A DNA stretch of 64,000 nucleotides from Pseudomaricurvus hydrocarbonicus (GTDB lineage Bacteria > Pseudomonadota > Gammaproteobacteria > Pseudomonadales > Cellvibrionaceae). Made by a program: the position numbers and the translations under genes. Location: assembly GCF_011602365.1 (NCBI RefSeq), contig NZ_JAAONZ010000010.1, forward strand, positions 62,001-126,000, read 5' to 3'. This document shows, piece after piece, positions 1 to 8,931 of the stretch. Position 1 is the stretch's first letter. Every line of letters begins with the position of its first letter. The notes under the pieces are model-generated. The model searched no databases, was not told the DNA's origin, and saw nothing but the letters and a program-made list of their open reading frames with translations.

Positions 1-1300
1 GCTGCTCGGCATACACCACTTTCCAGTCACCACTGCGAACACCGAGGAAGGCGCCATCGTCGCTGAAGTAAAAAAATTCCGTGCGCGGTCCGGTATTTTC
101 TTCACCTTTCAGGTAAGGCAAAAAGTTATGCCCGTCCAGGTGTACCTTATAATCCCGATTGCCAAACGCGCGCCCTTTTTTGAGTTCACTGACGACCTGG
201 TCTTCACCCACCGCCGCCATCAGGGTGGGCAGCCAGTCCAAATGCGACATGATGGAATTCGACACCTGCCCCGGAGCAATTTTGCCCGGCCAGCGCACCA
301 GCGCCGGCACCCGGAAACCGCCCTCCCAGTTGGTGTTCTTTTCACTGCGGAACGGCGTGATCGCGGCATCCGGCCAGGTGTTGTAATGCGGGCCATTGTC
401 GGTGGAGTAGATGACGATGGTGTTATCTTCGATGCCCAGGTCTTTCAGTTGCTGCAGCATTTCACCCACGTGTTCATCGTGCGTCACCATCACATCGTTG
501 TAAAAGCCCTGTCCGGATTTACCCAGATTCTTTTCAGCCGGGTGGGTCCAGTAGTGCATGCCGGTGGTGTTCAACCAGACAAAAAACGGTTTCTTCGCCT
601 TGTGTGCCTTGCTGATAAAATTCTTGGCGCCGGCGACAAACTCTTCATCCACGGTCTCCATGCGCTTGCGAGTCAGCGGACCGGAGTCCTCCACCCGGCC
701 GTCGGCGTAGCTGTGAATCACACCGCGGGGGTTAAAGGTTTTCTGGAACCAGGCCTCCTGCGGGTAATCCGGCATCTCAGGCATTTCTTCGGCATCCAGG
801 TGATAGAGGTTGCCAAAAAACTCGTCAAAACCGTGGTTGGTGGGTAGGAATTCATTGCGATCCCCCAGGTGGTTCTTGCCAAATTGCCCGGTGGCGTACC
901 CCAGGGGTTTGAGCATTTCCGCCAGCGTGGGATCTTCTTTCTGGATACCGGTGTCGGCGCCGGGGGTGCCCACTTTTGTCAAGCCGGTGCGCACCGGGAT
1001 CTGGCCGGTAATGAACGCTGAGCGACCCGCAGTGCAACTTTGTTCGGCGTAATAATCGGTGAACATCATGCCCTCGCGGGCGAGGCTGTCGATATTCGGA
1101 GTTTTATAGCCCATCAATCCATGACTGTAGGCACTGATGTTGGTTTGGCCGATGTCATCGCCAAAGATGACCAGGATATTGGGTTTGTCGGCCGCCAGAG
1201 CGGCTGTTGACACCACACCCAGGCCCACCAAAGCGGTGACCGCCAGGGCACGGCGCGCAGTCAAGGCACGCCGCATTAAAGTTATTGGATTGCACGTCAT
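1..1300 (-). CDS. Arylsulfatase (sulfatase family), 3' end outside window
   Basis: Hydrolyses sulfate esters; probably periplasmic. About 433 residues are visible, from an ATG at 1298-1300 to the window edge. A hydrophobic N-terminal segment ending in A-L-A-A (near residue 35) looks like a signal peptide. It is followed by a typical metal-binding start, NILVIFGDDIG. The sulfatase signature C-T-A-G-R has its Cys at about residue 89 (1034-1036), the residue that formylglycine-generating enzyme would convert. This is the Cys-x-Ala-x-Arg variant rather than C-x-P-x-R. Near the window edge the conserved C-terminal region HLDGHNFLPYLKG, followed by FFYFSDDG, is present. The gene is divergent from a LysR-type regulator, which may control it. 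The natural substrate cannot be read from the sequence. Confidence 0.9.
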   Translation of the reverse strand, partial: MTCNPITLMRRALTARRALAVTALVGLGVVSTAALAADKPNILVIFGDDIGQTNISAYSHGLMGYKTPNIDSLAREGMMFTDYYAEQSCTAGRSAFITGQIPVRTGLTKVGTPGADTGIQKEDPTLAEMLKPLGYATGQFGKNHLGDRNEFLPTNHGFDEFFGNLYHLDAEEMPEMPDYPQEAWFQKTFNPRGVIHSYADGRVEDSGPLTRKRMETVDEEFVAGAKNFISKAHKAKKPFFVWLNTTGMHYWTHPAEKNLGKSGQGFYNDVMVTHDEHVGEMLQQLKDLGIEDNTIVIYSTDNGPHYNTWPDAAITPFRSEKNTNWEGGFRVPALVRWPGKIAPGQVSNSIMSHLDWLPTLMAAVGEDQVVSELKKGRAFGNRDYKVHLDGHNFLPYLKGEENTGPRTEFFYFSDDGAFLGVRSGDWKVVYAEQ

Positions 1301-1622
1301 CTCTCTGACCTCATAGTGTTATCGGTTATGTCGTTATGAGTTCTGTCGCTATGGATTCGGTGGGGCAGACAACGGATCCTTTACATCACATCCACCCACA
1401 AAGCCTCTGTCCCTGCCAGGCTGACTCACTCCAGCTTCAACGAGTGTAGTCAAATTGACGGCCTCAGGTTCTTTCCAACTGCGACGGCCTCTCGGGCCTG
1501 ACAACTCATGGCCTTCTGCCAGCCACACATGACTTTATCCTGACCACAAGTTATATACCTAATGACATTTTTGGCATAAAGTTCATAACCAAACCAATAT
1601 AACACGACAGCGACCCGGACTC
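1301..1622. promoter_or_regulatory. Divergent sulfatase/LysR intergenic region
   Basis: These 322 bases lie between the sulfatase start and the LysR start and must carry both promoters. The part next to the LysR gene (about 1545-1605) is AT-rich. I see no clear -35/-10 pair or an unambiguous LysR T-N11-A box that I would assign. Confidence 0.45.
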
Positions 1623-2558
1623 ATGCCTGCCTCACCCCTAACCCGCCTGGACTTCAAATTGCTGTACGCCCTGCAAGTCTTGATTGAAGAGAGGAGCGTC
1701 ACGCGTGCCGCCGAGCGCCTCCACGTGTCTCAACCGGCCATGAGTAAAACGCTGGTCAGATTAAAAACATTGTTCGGCGACCCGCTGTTTACCCGCACCG
1801 CCTACGGCTTGATTCCCACCCCCAAAACCGAAGAGCTGGCACTGCGTTTGCCCGCCCTGCTGGGCGAATTACAAGGGCTGGTCGAGGGGCATGAATTTCA
1901 CCCCGGGGAGTATCGCGGTCGCTTCTGTCTCGGCCTGCCCCAATGGGTTTCAGAAATGAACCTGCCGCAAATCATCAAAAAAGTGTGTGCTCAGGCACCC
2001 CGTGTCCAGATCGCCACTGTCGACATGCCACAGGATTACCTGGAACAACTCGCCACCGGCAAGCTGGATTTCGCGATTCAACGGCAGCAGTCTGTACCCG
2101 ACGGGTTTCTCAGTTTTCCGCTGGGCAGCGGCAATGCCGGATGCCTGATGCGCAAAGGGCACCCTCTGAGTCAACAGTCGACCCTGAGCCTTGACGATTA
2201 TCTGCACTACCCTCACATCCGGGTGTCGTTTCCCGGCATGACCGACGACAACACCGGCATCATCGATCAGGTTTTAAAAGCGCAACACCTCAGCCGTCAG
2301 ATTGCCTTTGACACCACCCAATTGGCCGCGGCACTGGAAACCCTGGTCAATACCGATTGCCTGATGGTTGGCCCCTACTACCTCGCGATGAAAGGCCGCT
2401 ATCAGCCCTGGCTGCACGTCGTGCCATTTCCGAAAACCCTGACGTTTCCCAAATTGCCCTTTGTGCTATTGCAACATGAGCGCACCGAAAAAAGCCCGGC
2501 TCATCGCTGGCTGAACAAAATACTGCTGGAGATGACGAAACAAAGTCTGATCGACTGA
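1623..2558 (+). CDS. LysR-family transcriptional regulator
   Basis: A 311-residue LysR-type regulator of usual length. The N-terminal winged helix-turn-helix occupies roughly residues 8-66, with the recognisable core SVTRAAERLHVSQPAMSKTL. The rest forms the substrate-binding-protein-like effector domain. It is transcribed divergently from the sulfatase gene, the classical arrangement for a LysR regulator and its target, so regulation of the sulfatase is the simplest inference. The ligand is unknown. The ATG follows an AT-rich leader without a strong Shine-Dalgarno sequence. Confidence 0.9.
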   Translation: MPASPLTRLDFKLLYALQVLIEERSVTRAAERLHVSQPAMSKTLVRLKTLFGDPLFTRTAYGLIPTPKTEELALRLPALLGELQGLVEGHEFHPGEYRGRFCLGLPQWVSEMNLPQIIKKVCAQAPRVQIATVDMPQDYLEQLATGKLDFAIQRQQSVPDGFLSFPLGSGNAGCLMRKGHPLSQQSTLSLDDYLHYPHIRVSFPGMTDDNTGIIDQVLKAQHLSRQIAFDTTQLAAALETLVNTDCLMVGPYYLAMKGRYQPWLHVVPFPKTLTFPKLPFVLLQHERTEKSPAHRWLNKILLEMTKQSLID

Positions 2559-2798
2559 GCCGGCAGCCACAGTGGTTTACCGCCACCGCCACTGTCCCCC
2601 GGCCCTTTTTCGCGGTTTGCCCTGTTTTAGCGCTGCTTTGCACCATCGGCTCCCATGAACACCGCCGTTAACACAAATTAACCGCTGTCGCCTGAGTTCC
2701 TGTCGACGCTTTCGGCACAAAGCGCTAAACTCGGCGGGTTAATTTATTTACAGAAGGCGGCTAGCTTAAGCCTTCTCACAGCGGATACAGGATTATCT

Positions 2799-4205
2799 AT
2801 GCTTAAGCGACGCTTAACCCTCGCGCTGGTCAGTACAGCTGTCAGTTTATGTGCCATGTCCCCCCTGCAGGCGGAAACTCTGGAAGAAATTTACCGCCTG
2901 GCGCTGGAAAATGACCACCAGCTGAAAGCCGACACCGCGGCCTACGAGGCCGGCAAGGAAAACCTCACCATCGGCCGTTCGGCGCTGTTGCCGCAAATCA
3001 ATGCGCAGGCGAGTTATTCCGAAACCGAGCAAACCACCCTTGGCGAGAGCGCTTTCACCTCATCCCCGCCTGAATACGAAATTGAATCGGAAAATGAAGC
3101 CTACTCCGTGACATTAACCCAGCCGCTGTTCAATATGGCGGCCTGGTTTGGCTACCAGCAGGGCAAATCCCTCAGCCATCAGGCGCAAGCCCAGTTCAGC
3201 GCCGACCAGCAGTCGCTGATCATCCGCGTCTCCGAAGCGTATTTCACGGTTTTGCGTGCGATCGATAACCTCACCACCGCCCGCGCCGAAGAGAAAGCCC
3301 TGGGCCACCAGCTGGAACAAACCAAACAGCGTTTTGACGTGGGCCTGACCGCCATCACCGATGTGCACGAAGCCCAGGCGGCGTACGACAACGCCACCGC
3401 CACCACCCTGGAAGCACGCGGCAATCTGGCGATTGCGTTTGAAGGGCTGGAAGTACTGACCGGGCAACAACACGAGCAGGTTGCCCCACTGGTGGAAAAC
3501 TTCCCGGTCACTAACCCCGCGCCGATGCAACGCAGCGAATGGGTCGACTTCGCCCTGAACAACAACTACACCCTGCAGGTAGCCAAATACAACGCCGAGG
3601 CGTTTGAAGACAACGCGCGCGCCGCAGCTTCGGGACACTTGCCGACACTGTCAGCCAATTTGAGTTATGGCAATCGCGATGACAGCAACACCGATATTTT
3701 TGTCAATGGCTCATCGGCATCAAACGATTCCCGAATCAATGACCGCTCCACCATCGGCGTCCGCCTGGACGTACCCATCTTCAGTGGCCTGCGGGTGTCC
3801 GGTCAGCGCCGTCAGGCCTACAGCCAGTCCATGCAGGCCGACGAAATCTACAACAAGACCCAGCGCGACATTATTCAAGGCGCCCGCTCACTGCACCTTT
3901 CTGTCGTGACCAACGTCGCCCAGGTCAATGCCCGCCAGCAGGCCATCACCTCCAGCAGGAGTGCACTGGAAGCCACTCAAGCCGGATACGAAGTGGGCAC
4001 CCGCAACCTGGTGGACGTGCTGATCGCGCAGCAGAATCTGTATCAGGCGCAGCGCAATTACGACGACACCCGCTACGCCTACATCGTCAACATGTTGCGC
4101 CTGAAAGAAGTGGCCGGCAACTTGACGCCGGAAGATGTGCTGCAACTGAATCGCTGGCTTAACGTCGAAAAACAAGTGGACCGCAGCCTCTACGAAATCA
4201 AATAA
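2799..4205 (+). CDS. tolC: TolC-family outer-membrane efflux channel
   Basis: A 468-residue outer-membrane channel protein for type I secretion and tripartite efflux. A signal peptide is visible (about residues 1-25, cut after S-P-L-Q-A). Two homologous halves follow, with the family's long helical segments (for example around residues 150-200 and 370-420) and beta-strand segments such as the one containing YSVTLTQPLFN. Length and features match TolC rather than the shorter NodT/OprM lipoproteins: no lipobox Cys is present. It is followed by a strong bidirectional terminator and convergent waaA. A 7-bp stem (AGAAGGC/GCCTTCT) lies in the leader near 2752-2777. No inner-membrane partner is adjacent, so it probably serves several pumps. 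Confidence 0.9.
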   Translation: MLKRRLTLALVSTAVSLCAMSPLQAETLEEIYRLALENDHQLKADTAAYEAGKENLTIGRSALLPQINAQASYSETEQTTLGESAFTSSPPEYEIESENEAYSVTLTQPLFNMAAWFGYQQGKSLSHQAQAQFSADQQSLIIRVSEAYFTVLRAIDNLTTARAEEKALGHQLEQTKQRFDVGLTAITDVHEAQAAYDNATATTLEARGNLAIAFEGLEVLTGQQHEQVAPLVENFPVTNPAPMQRSEWVDFALNNNYTLQVAKYNAEAFEDNARAAASGHLPTLSANLSYGNRDDSNTDIFVNGSSASNDSRINDRSTIGVRLDVPIFSGLRVSGQRRQAYSQSMQADEIYNKTQRDIIQGARSLHLSVVTNVAQVNARQQAITSSRSALEATQAGYEVGTRNLVDVLIAQQNLYQAQRNYDDTRYAYIVNMLRLKEVAGNLTPEDVLQLNRWLNVEKQVDRSLYEIK

Positions 4206-4259
4206 ACCAGCAAGCTCTGACCAACCGGGGTCTCACAACCCCGACAGTGGTAACGTCTA

Positions 4260-4287
4260 CAAACCCCGGCCCTCCGGGGTTTGTTGT
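4260..4287. terminator. Bidirectional Rho-independent terminator between tolC and waaA
   Basis: A 10-bp perfect stem (CAAACCCCGG / CCGGGGTTTG, 4260-4269 and 4274-4283) with a CCCT loop is followed by TTGTTT. It is placed between the convergent ends of tolC and waaA. Confidence 0.85.
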
Positions 4288-4304
4288 TTCTGACAGCTTG
4301 CGGC

Positions 4305-5591
4305 TTACATCAGCTGATGATCAATGACACCCAGCAGCCGTTCCAGCGCCCCGCGGTTGGCGTCCGCCACCTGCTGCGCCGCTTGGCCCATGCGCTCTGA
4401 TCGCTCGGGAGAGGACAAGGCCTGAGCCACCGCCAGTGCCAAATCCGCCGGCGTCTCCACCACCTGCAGGCCACCGGCTTCTTTCAACAAACGCGACACT
4501 TCGGCGAAATTAAACAGTGACGGACCGCAAAAGACAGGCTTGGCCCAGGCGGCCGGCTCAATCAGGTTGTGCCCCCCGTTCGGTACCCAGGTGCCCCCCA
4601 TGAACACCAGGTCACTGGCACCCAGCAGCGCCAGCAACTCGCCCATGGTATCGCCCACCACCACTTGGGTATCTGCGGCCACCGCACCACCCTCGCTGTG
4701 CTTTTGCAGCCGATAATTCCTGGACGCTTCGGCCGCCACCCGCTCAAAACGTTCGGGGTGACGCGGCACCAACACCAACAGCAGGCTCGGGTGTTCAGGC
4801 AACAGTGTGGCAAACGCCTGCAACAGCAGAGCGTCCTCCCCCTGGTGTGTACTCGCTGCCAGCAAAATGGGGCGGGCAGAATTCGACGCCTGGCCAGTAC
4901 CCTGCCAGCGCTGCCGAATCGCCTGCGCCTGAGCTCTCACAGTCGCATCCAGCGTCAGATCGAACTTGATATTACCCGTCACCGACAGCTTGTCGGATGG
5001 TACCCCCAGGTTCACAAACCGCTGGCCATCCGCTTGCGCCTGCGCCGCGACCATACTCACCTGCTGTAGCATGGGTGTCGCCAGGGCAGCAAACCGCCCA
5101 TAACCCCGCGCCGATTTTTCCGATAAGCGGGCATTGGCAATCACCACCGGAATCTGCCTTTTATGACAGGCCGCGATGGTATTGGGCCACAACTCGGTTT
5201 CCATAATCACCGCCAGTTGTGGGCGCGCCCGGCGTAAAAAGCGCCCCAGGCAATCGGGCAGGTCATAGGGCGCGTAGACATGAAACACCGTCTCGCCGAA
5301 CGCCGCCTTGACACGCTCCGACCCGGTCGGAGTGGTGGTGGTGACGATCAGGTCATGCTGCGGATAACGCAATTGCAGCTGTTTAATCAGGGGCAGGGCC
5401 GCCAACGTCTCCCCGACGGACACGGCATGCAACCATATGGCCGGGCGGTTACCGGGACGGGCGGCGAAGAAGCCAAACCGCTCTCCCCAGCGACGGGCAT
5501 AGGCCGGTGCCGAGCGAGCACGCCACAACAGCCGTACAACCACCAACGGCAGAGACAGATAAAAAACCAGACTGTAAAACCAACGCATCAT
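4305..5591 (-). CDS. waaA: 3-deoxy-D-manno-octulosonic acid (Kdo) transferase
   Basis: Transfers Kdo from CMP-Kdo to lipid IVA on the cytoplasmic face of the inner membrane, the first step of inner-core assembly. The 428-residue length is standard. An N-terminal membrane anchor (about residues 4-24) is followed by a GT30 Rossmann domain with the family motif LHAVSVGET, whose Glu is the expected catalytic base. The C-terminal donor domain carries VFMGGTWVPNGGHNLIEPAA. It is convergent with tolC and divergent from the FAD oxidoreductase gene. The sequence alone does not show whether it adds one or two Kdo residues. Confidence 0.96.
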   Translation of the reverse strand: MMRWFYSLVFYLSLPLVVVRLLWRARSAPAYARRWGERFGFFAARPGNRPAIWLHAVSVGETLAALPLIKQLQLRYPQHDLIVTTTTPTGSERVKAAFGETVFHVYAPYDLPDCLGRFLRRARPQLAVIMETELWPNTIAACHKRQIPVVIANARLSEKSARGYGRFAALATPMLQQVSMVAAQAQADGQRFVNLGVPSDKLSVTGNIKFDLTLDATVRAQAQAIRQRWQGTGQASNSARPILLAASTHQGEDALLLQAFATLLPEHPSLLLVLVPRHPERFERVAAEASRNYRLQKHSEGGAVAADTQVVVGDTMGELLALLGASDLVFMGGTWVPNGGHNLIEPAAWAKPVFCGPSLFNFAEVSRLLKEAGGLQVVETPADLALAVAQALSSPERSERMGQAAQQVADANRGALERLLGVIDHQLM

Positions 5592-5913
5592 AAATTCACA
5601 TTTTTACCATTCACACCACATTCACCGGCTGCCAGCCTGGCAAATCACATTTTGCCTGGGCTTACTCATGAACGATCACCCGCCAGACCAACCCAGGCAT
5701 GAAGGCCCTGAAACAAGACGCCACATCGCCAGGCAGGAGGATAACCAGCCCACCGCCTCAAGCCCAGTTCTTTATCACAAACAGTGCCATCCCCCGCACA
5801 CGAAAATACTTTACACGCCCAAACGGTTTCACAATCCGGCTAACAATACACAAACCACGTTTTTTGCGCTTAAATCTCGTATAATCCCTGCACTTCCCAA
5901 ACGTCGGTATCCC
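5592..5913. promoter_or_regulatory. waaA / FAD-oxidoreductase divergent intergenic region
   Basis: A gene-free stretch of 322 bases between waaA and the chosen start of the oxidoreductase. A reading frame in phase with the oxidoreductase is open from 5668. However, its predicted extension (82 residues, rich in Pro, His and Thr) lacks any family similarity I recognise, and a good -10 box lies inside it, so I treat this stretch as non-coding. Confidence 0.55.
5880..5885 (+). promoter_or_regulatory. Consensus -10 box for the oxidoreductase gene
   Basis: A perfect TATAAT lies 28 bases before the chosen ATG at 5914. No good -35 hexamer is at 17 bp spacing, so this is a partial promoter call. It supports the downstream start. 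Confidence 0.5.
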
Positions 5914-7191
5914 ATGCATACATCGCCACAGGCTCAGCAAAATAACTCACAGGCCAGCGGAAACCCCGAAGGCCAGCGGGACATTTACCTCGACATCGCC
6001 ATCATTGGCGGAGGTATTGCCGGTCTTTGGCTGATCAATCGCCTGCAAACTGCCGGCTATCAATGCGCCTTGTTTGAAGCAAAAGCGCTGGGCAGCGATC
6101 AGTCTGTGGCCTCACAGGGTATGATCCACGGAGGCATCAAGTACACCCTCAATGGTGCCCTGACTGGAGCCTCCGAGGCCATTGCCGACATGCCCGCTCA
6201 CTGGCAAGACTGCCTGGTGGGATGTGGCGATGTAGATTTGCGCGGCGCCAACGTCCTCAGTGATCACTTTTACATGTGGTCCACCGCCAGTGTGACGTCC
6301 AAAATTACCACCTTTTTTGCCAGCAAAGCCACTCGCGGCCGGGTAGACAAGGTCGCTCCCGCTGATCGCCCCGCACTCTTCCGGCAAAAAGGTTTCAGGG
6401 GCCAACTTTATAAGCTGGTGGATATCGTACTGGATGTCCCGAGCGTCTTGCAGAAGCTCGCGAGCAATGCTGCCGGCAGAACCTACCTGCTGCCCACTGA
6501 ATCCGCCCGCTGGGAGAAAGATGAAGAGGGGCAGTGCCTGCTGCACATCAGCACCGACTCGGAAACAATCAGGGTGCACGCCAAGCAATTCATCTTTACC
6601 GCCGGCAAAGGTAACGCTGACCTGCTGCACCAGCTGGGTGAAATTGCTCCGGCCATGCAGTCGCGTCCCCTGCAACAGGTTATGGTCAAGTTTGATGTGC
6701 CTCACAAATTTTATGGCCACTGCCTGGGGGCCGATAAGACTCCCAGACTGACCATTTCCAGCCACCCCTGCCTGGACGGAAAATGGGTCTGGTACCTGGG
6801 CGGCAGTCTGGCCGAAAACGGGGTCAAGCAGGATGCCGACACGCTGATTGATCACGCCGATCGGGAACTGAAAAACCTGATGCCATGGCTGGATCTGTCC
6901 CATGCCCAATGGAGCACGCTGTGGGTTGAGCGCGCAGAGCCGCGGCAAAAAAATTTAGTGCGCCCCGACCAGGCCTTTATTGAGCGCGCCCCGCACTGTC
7001 GCAACCTGGCTGTTGCCTGGCCCACCAAGTTAACCCTCAGCCCCAATCTGGCAACGGCAACGCTGGAGTTGTTAAACAAACAGGGCATCAAACCCGGCAA
7101 GGTCGCTGACTTCAGCGCCCTCTCATCCCTGCCCCAGGCTCCGGTTGCCAAATCGCCCTGGGACACAGCGATTTTTCACGCACGCCCCTAA
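5914..7191 (+). CDS. FAD-dependent oxidoreductase (DAO-type)
   Basis: A 425-residue FAD-binding oxidoreductase of unknown substrate. A dinucleotide-binding motif, IAIIGGGIAGLWLINRL, lies about 30 residues from the chosen start, followed by an acidic strand end (ALFEAK). A typical D-amino-acid-oxidase/GlpD-like segment SVASQGMIHGG comes next. The frame is open further upstream to 5668. I chose ATG 5914 because it puts the nucleotide fold close to the N-terminus and leaves a TATAAT box just upstream. The gene is followed by an aldo/keto reductase and a kinase-like gene in the same direction, with short gaps. A similar pair next to waaA is found in Pseudomonas as I recall, so the association looks old, but the reaction is not known. 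Confidence 0.8.
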   Translation: MHTSPQAQQNNSQASGNPEGQRDIYLDIAIIGGGIAGLWLINRLQTAGYQCALFEAKALGSDQSVASQGMIHGGIKYTLNGALTGASEAIADMPAHWQDCLVGCGDVDLRGANVLSDHFYMWSTASVTSKITTFFASKATRGRVDKVAPADRPALFRQKGFRGQLYKLVDIVLDVPSVLQKLASNAAGRTYLLPTESARWEKDEEGQCLLHISTDSETIRVHAKQFIFTAGKGNADLLHQLGEIAPAMQSRPLQQVMVKFDVPHKFYGHCLGADKTPRLTISSHPCLDGKWVWYLGGSLAENGVKQDADTLIDHADRELKNLMPWLDLSHAQWSTLWVERAEPRQKNLVRPDQAFIERAPHCRNLAVAWPTKLTLSPNLATATLELLNKQGIKPGKVADFSALSSLPQAPVAKSPWDTAIFHARP

Positions 7192-7248
7192 CCAAGAAAT
7201 TTCGTTAAGCCAGAATCCGTAACCCCCGATCAGGATCAACAACACCCC

Positions 7249-8076
7249 ATGAACAGCCTTTTCAACTTTCGCCACGCCATTGCGGATACCGGAATTCGGG
7301 TGAGCCCCCTGGGGCTGGGCACCGTAAAGTTTGGCCGTAATCAAGGGGTGAAATACCCGTCCGGGTTTGAACTGCCCAGCGATCAGGACGCGGCAAATCT
7401 AATCGCTCAGGGCAAAGACCTCGGCATCAATTTAATCGATACCGCGCCCGCCTACGGCACCAGCGAAGAGCGCCTCGGGCCGCTCCTTAAAGGGCAACGC
7501 CACGACTGGATTATCTGCAGTAAGGTCGGCGAAGAGTTTGAGCTGGGGCAATCCACCTTTGATTTTTCCGCAGCCCATACCCGCCGCAGTATCGAGCGCA
7601 GCCTGCAGCGCTTACAGACAGACATGATTGATTTGGTGCTGATACATTCAGATGGCAACGACCTGGACATCATTGACAACGGTGAAGCCTTGGGCGAACT
7701 GGAAAAGTTGAAACAGGAGGGGCTGATTCGCGCGTTCGGCATGTCCACCAAAACCGTGGCCGGGGGGATCGAAGCCGCCAAACGCAGCGATTGTGTAATG
7801 GTGACTTACAACCTCAACCAGCCCGAAGAAAAACCGGTTCTCGATTACTGCGCGCAACATCATAAAGGGGTGCTGATCAAAAAAGCGCTCGCCAGCGGTC
7901 ACATCGCCCTTGATGACAGCACCGACCCGATTCAGGCCAGCATGGATTTTCTGTACGCGCACCCCGCGGTCAGCAGTGCGATTATTGGCACCATCAACCC
8001 GCGTCATCTGGCGGACAATGTCAGCAAGGCATTAACCACACTCAATCGACTGGCGTGCGCTGACGCTAAGCGTTAG
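7249..8076 (+). CDS. Aldo/keto reductase
   Basis: A 275-residue NAD(P)H-dependent aldo/keto reductase, (beta/alpha)8 barrel. The catalytic tetrad is visible: Asp and Tyr in LIDTAPAYGTSEERLG, Lys in WIICSKVGE and His in DLVLIHSDG. The C-terminal cofactor segment SAIIGTINPRHLADNV is also present. It sits 57 bp after the FAD oxidoreductase and 28 bp before the kinase-fold gene, suggesting one transcript. Substrate unknown; the neighbours give no pathway beyond proximity to LPS core genes. Confidence 0.88.
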   Translation: MNSLFNFRHAIADTGIRVSPLGLGTVKFGRNQGVKYPSGFELPSDQDAANLIAQGKDLGINLIDTAPAYGTSEERLGPLLKGQRHDWIICSKVGEEFELGQSTFDFSAAHTRRSIERSLQRLQTDMIDLVLIHSDGNDLDIIDNGEALGELEKLKQEGLIRAFGMSTKTVAGGIEAAKRSDCVMVTYNLNQPEEKPVLDYCAQHHKGVLIKKALASGHIALDDSTDPIQASMDFLYAHPAVSSAIIGTINPRHLADNVSKALTTLNRLACADAKR

Positions 8077-8104
8077 CGCAATCTGGAAACGTGATAACAC
8101 AAAC

Positions 8105-8800
8105 ATGAAGCAAAGCTCATTCAAACACCTCTTCAAAATGAAAACCCTGCAAAATGCGGAACTGGAGAAACTGATTGTAGCCGGCCACGTTCTGGAAAAG
8201 GACGGTCACGGCCCCAAAGTCATTCTTTTGGCAGAAGATCGCTACCTGAAAATCTTTTACCCAAAGCGCGCGATCAGCATGTCAAGGCTGCGCTCACGGG
8301 CATCACAGTTTGCCAGTAACGCCGCCAAACTGAAAAAGCGTGGCATCACCACCGTCGGTATCCTTGATGTGTTCCGCACCTGCAATCCACGCCGGGACTG
8401 TGTTTGTTATCACGGCATACCCGGCGAGACGGTGCGCAGTGCACTGAAAAAAACACCCCGCGACACCGCCCTGTCAAAACAGCTGGGGGGCTATATCGCA
8501 CAGCTGCACAACGCCGGAGTGATGTTTCGCTCACTGCACTTTGGCAACGTGATTCAGTTGCCGGACCAACGCCTTGGGCTGATTGATATTGCGGACATGC
8601 GGCTGAATGTTTTTACACTGACGTATCATCAACGCCAACGCAACTTCCAACATGTGTTTCGCTATGAAGAAGATCTGACCCTGATTCATCTGGAGTCCTT
8701 TATTGACGGCTATCACGCCGTCAATAAGAGTCAGGGGCATAACAGGGCACGCCTGGAAGAAGCCATTCGCAACGCCGCGCCTGCGATTACCGGCTCCTAG
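8105..8800 (+). CDS. WaaP/RfaY-like kinase-fold protein lacking the usual catalytic Asp
   Basis: A 231-residue protein with the compact kinase fold of the LPS-kinase/InaA group. Candidate ATP-binding Lys49 lies in RYLKIF and a metal-binding Asp161 in GLIDIADM. The catalytic-loop segment reads FRSLHFGNV: Asn148 is present, but the position five residues before it, where kinases carry the catalytic Asp, is Ser143. The protein may therefore be a pseudokinase or use another base. It is the last gene of a plus-strand group and is convergent with hldE. In Pseudomonas a kinase-like gene also lies near hldE/msbA, from memory. A role in core-sugar phosphorylation is inference. Confidence 0.7.
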   Translation: MKQSSFKHLFKMKTLQNAELEKLIVAGHVLEKDGHGPKVILLAEDRYLKIFYPKRAISMSRLRSRASQFASNAAKLKKRGITTVGILDVFRTCNPRRDCVCYHGIPGETVRSALKKTPRDTALSKQLGGYIAQLHNAGVMFRSLHFGNVIQLPDQRLGLIDIADMRLNVFTLTYHQRQRNFQHVFRYEEDLTLIHLESFIDGYHAVNKSQGHNRARLEEAIRNAAPAITGS

Positions 8801-8815
8801 TACTGCAGCCCCGAA

Positions 8816-8860
8816 GTCAAGGGCTAGAAGAAGTCACGGGCTATAAGTCACTGGCTATAA
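8816..8860. repeat. Imperfect 14-bp tandem repeat, three units
   Basis: Units GTCAAGGGCTAGAA(GAA), GTCACGGGCTATAA and GTCACTGGCTATAA run head to tail just after the stop of the kinase-fold gene and directly before a long stem-loop. Confidence 0.75.
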
Positions 8861-8862
8861 GC

Positions 8863-8896
8863 CTCAGAGGGCAGCGCAATGCAGTTGCCCTCTGAG
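8863..8896. terminator. Long stem-loop between convergent genes (terminator-like)
   Basis: A perfect 11-bp stem (CTCAGAGGGCA, 8863-8873, with TGCCCTCTGAG, 8886-8896) and a 12-base loop lie between the kinase-fold gene and convergent hldE. There is no T-run on either side, so it may be an mRNA 3'-end stabiliser rather than an intrinsic terminator. Confidence 0.6.
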
Positions 8897-8931
8897 ACGT
8901 AAGTCTTGCAACTACTGAGCCGCGGTCAGGC

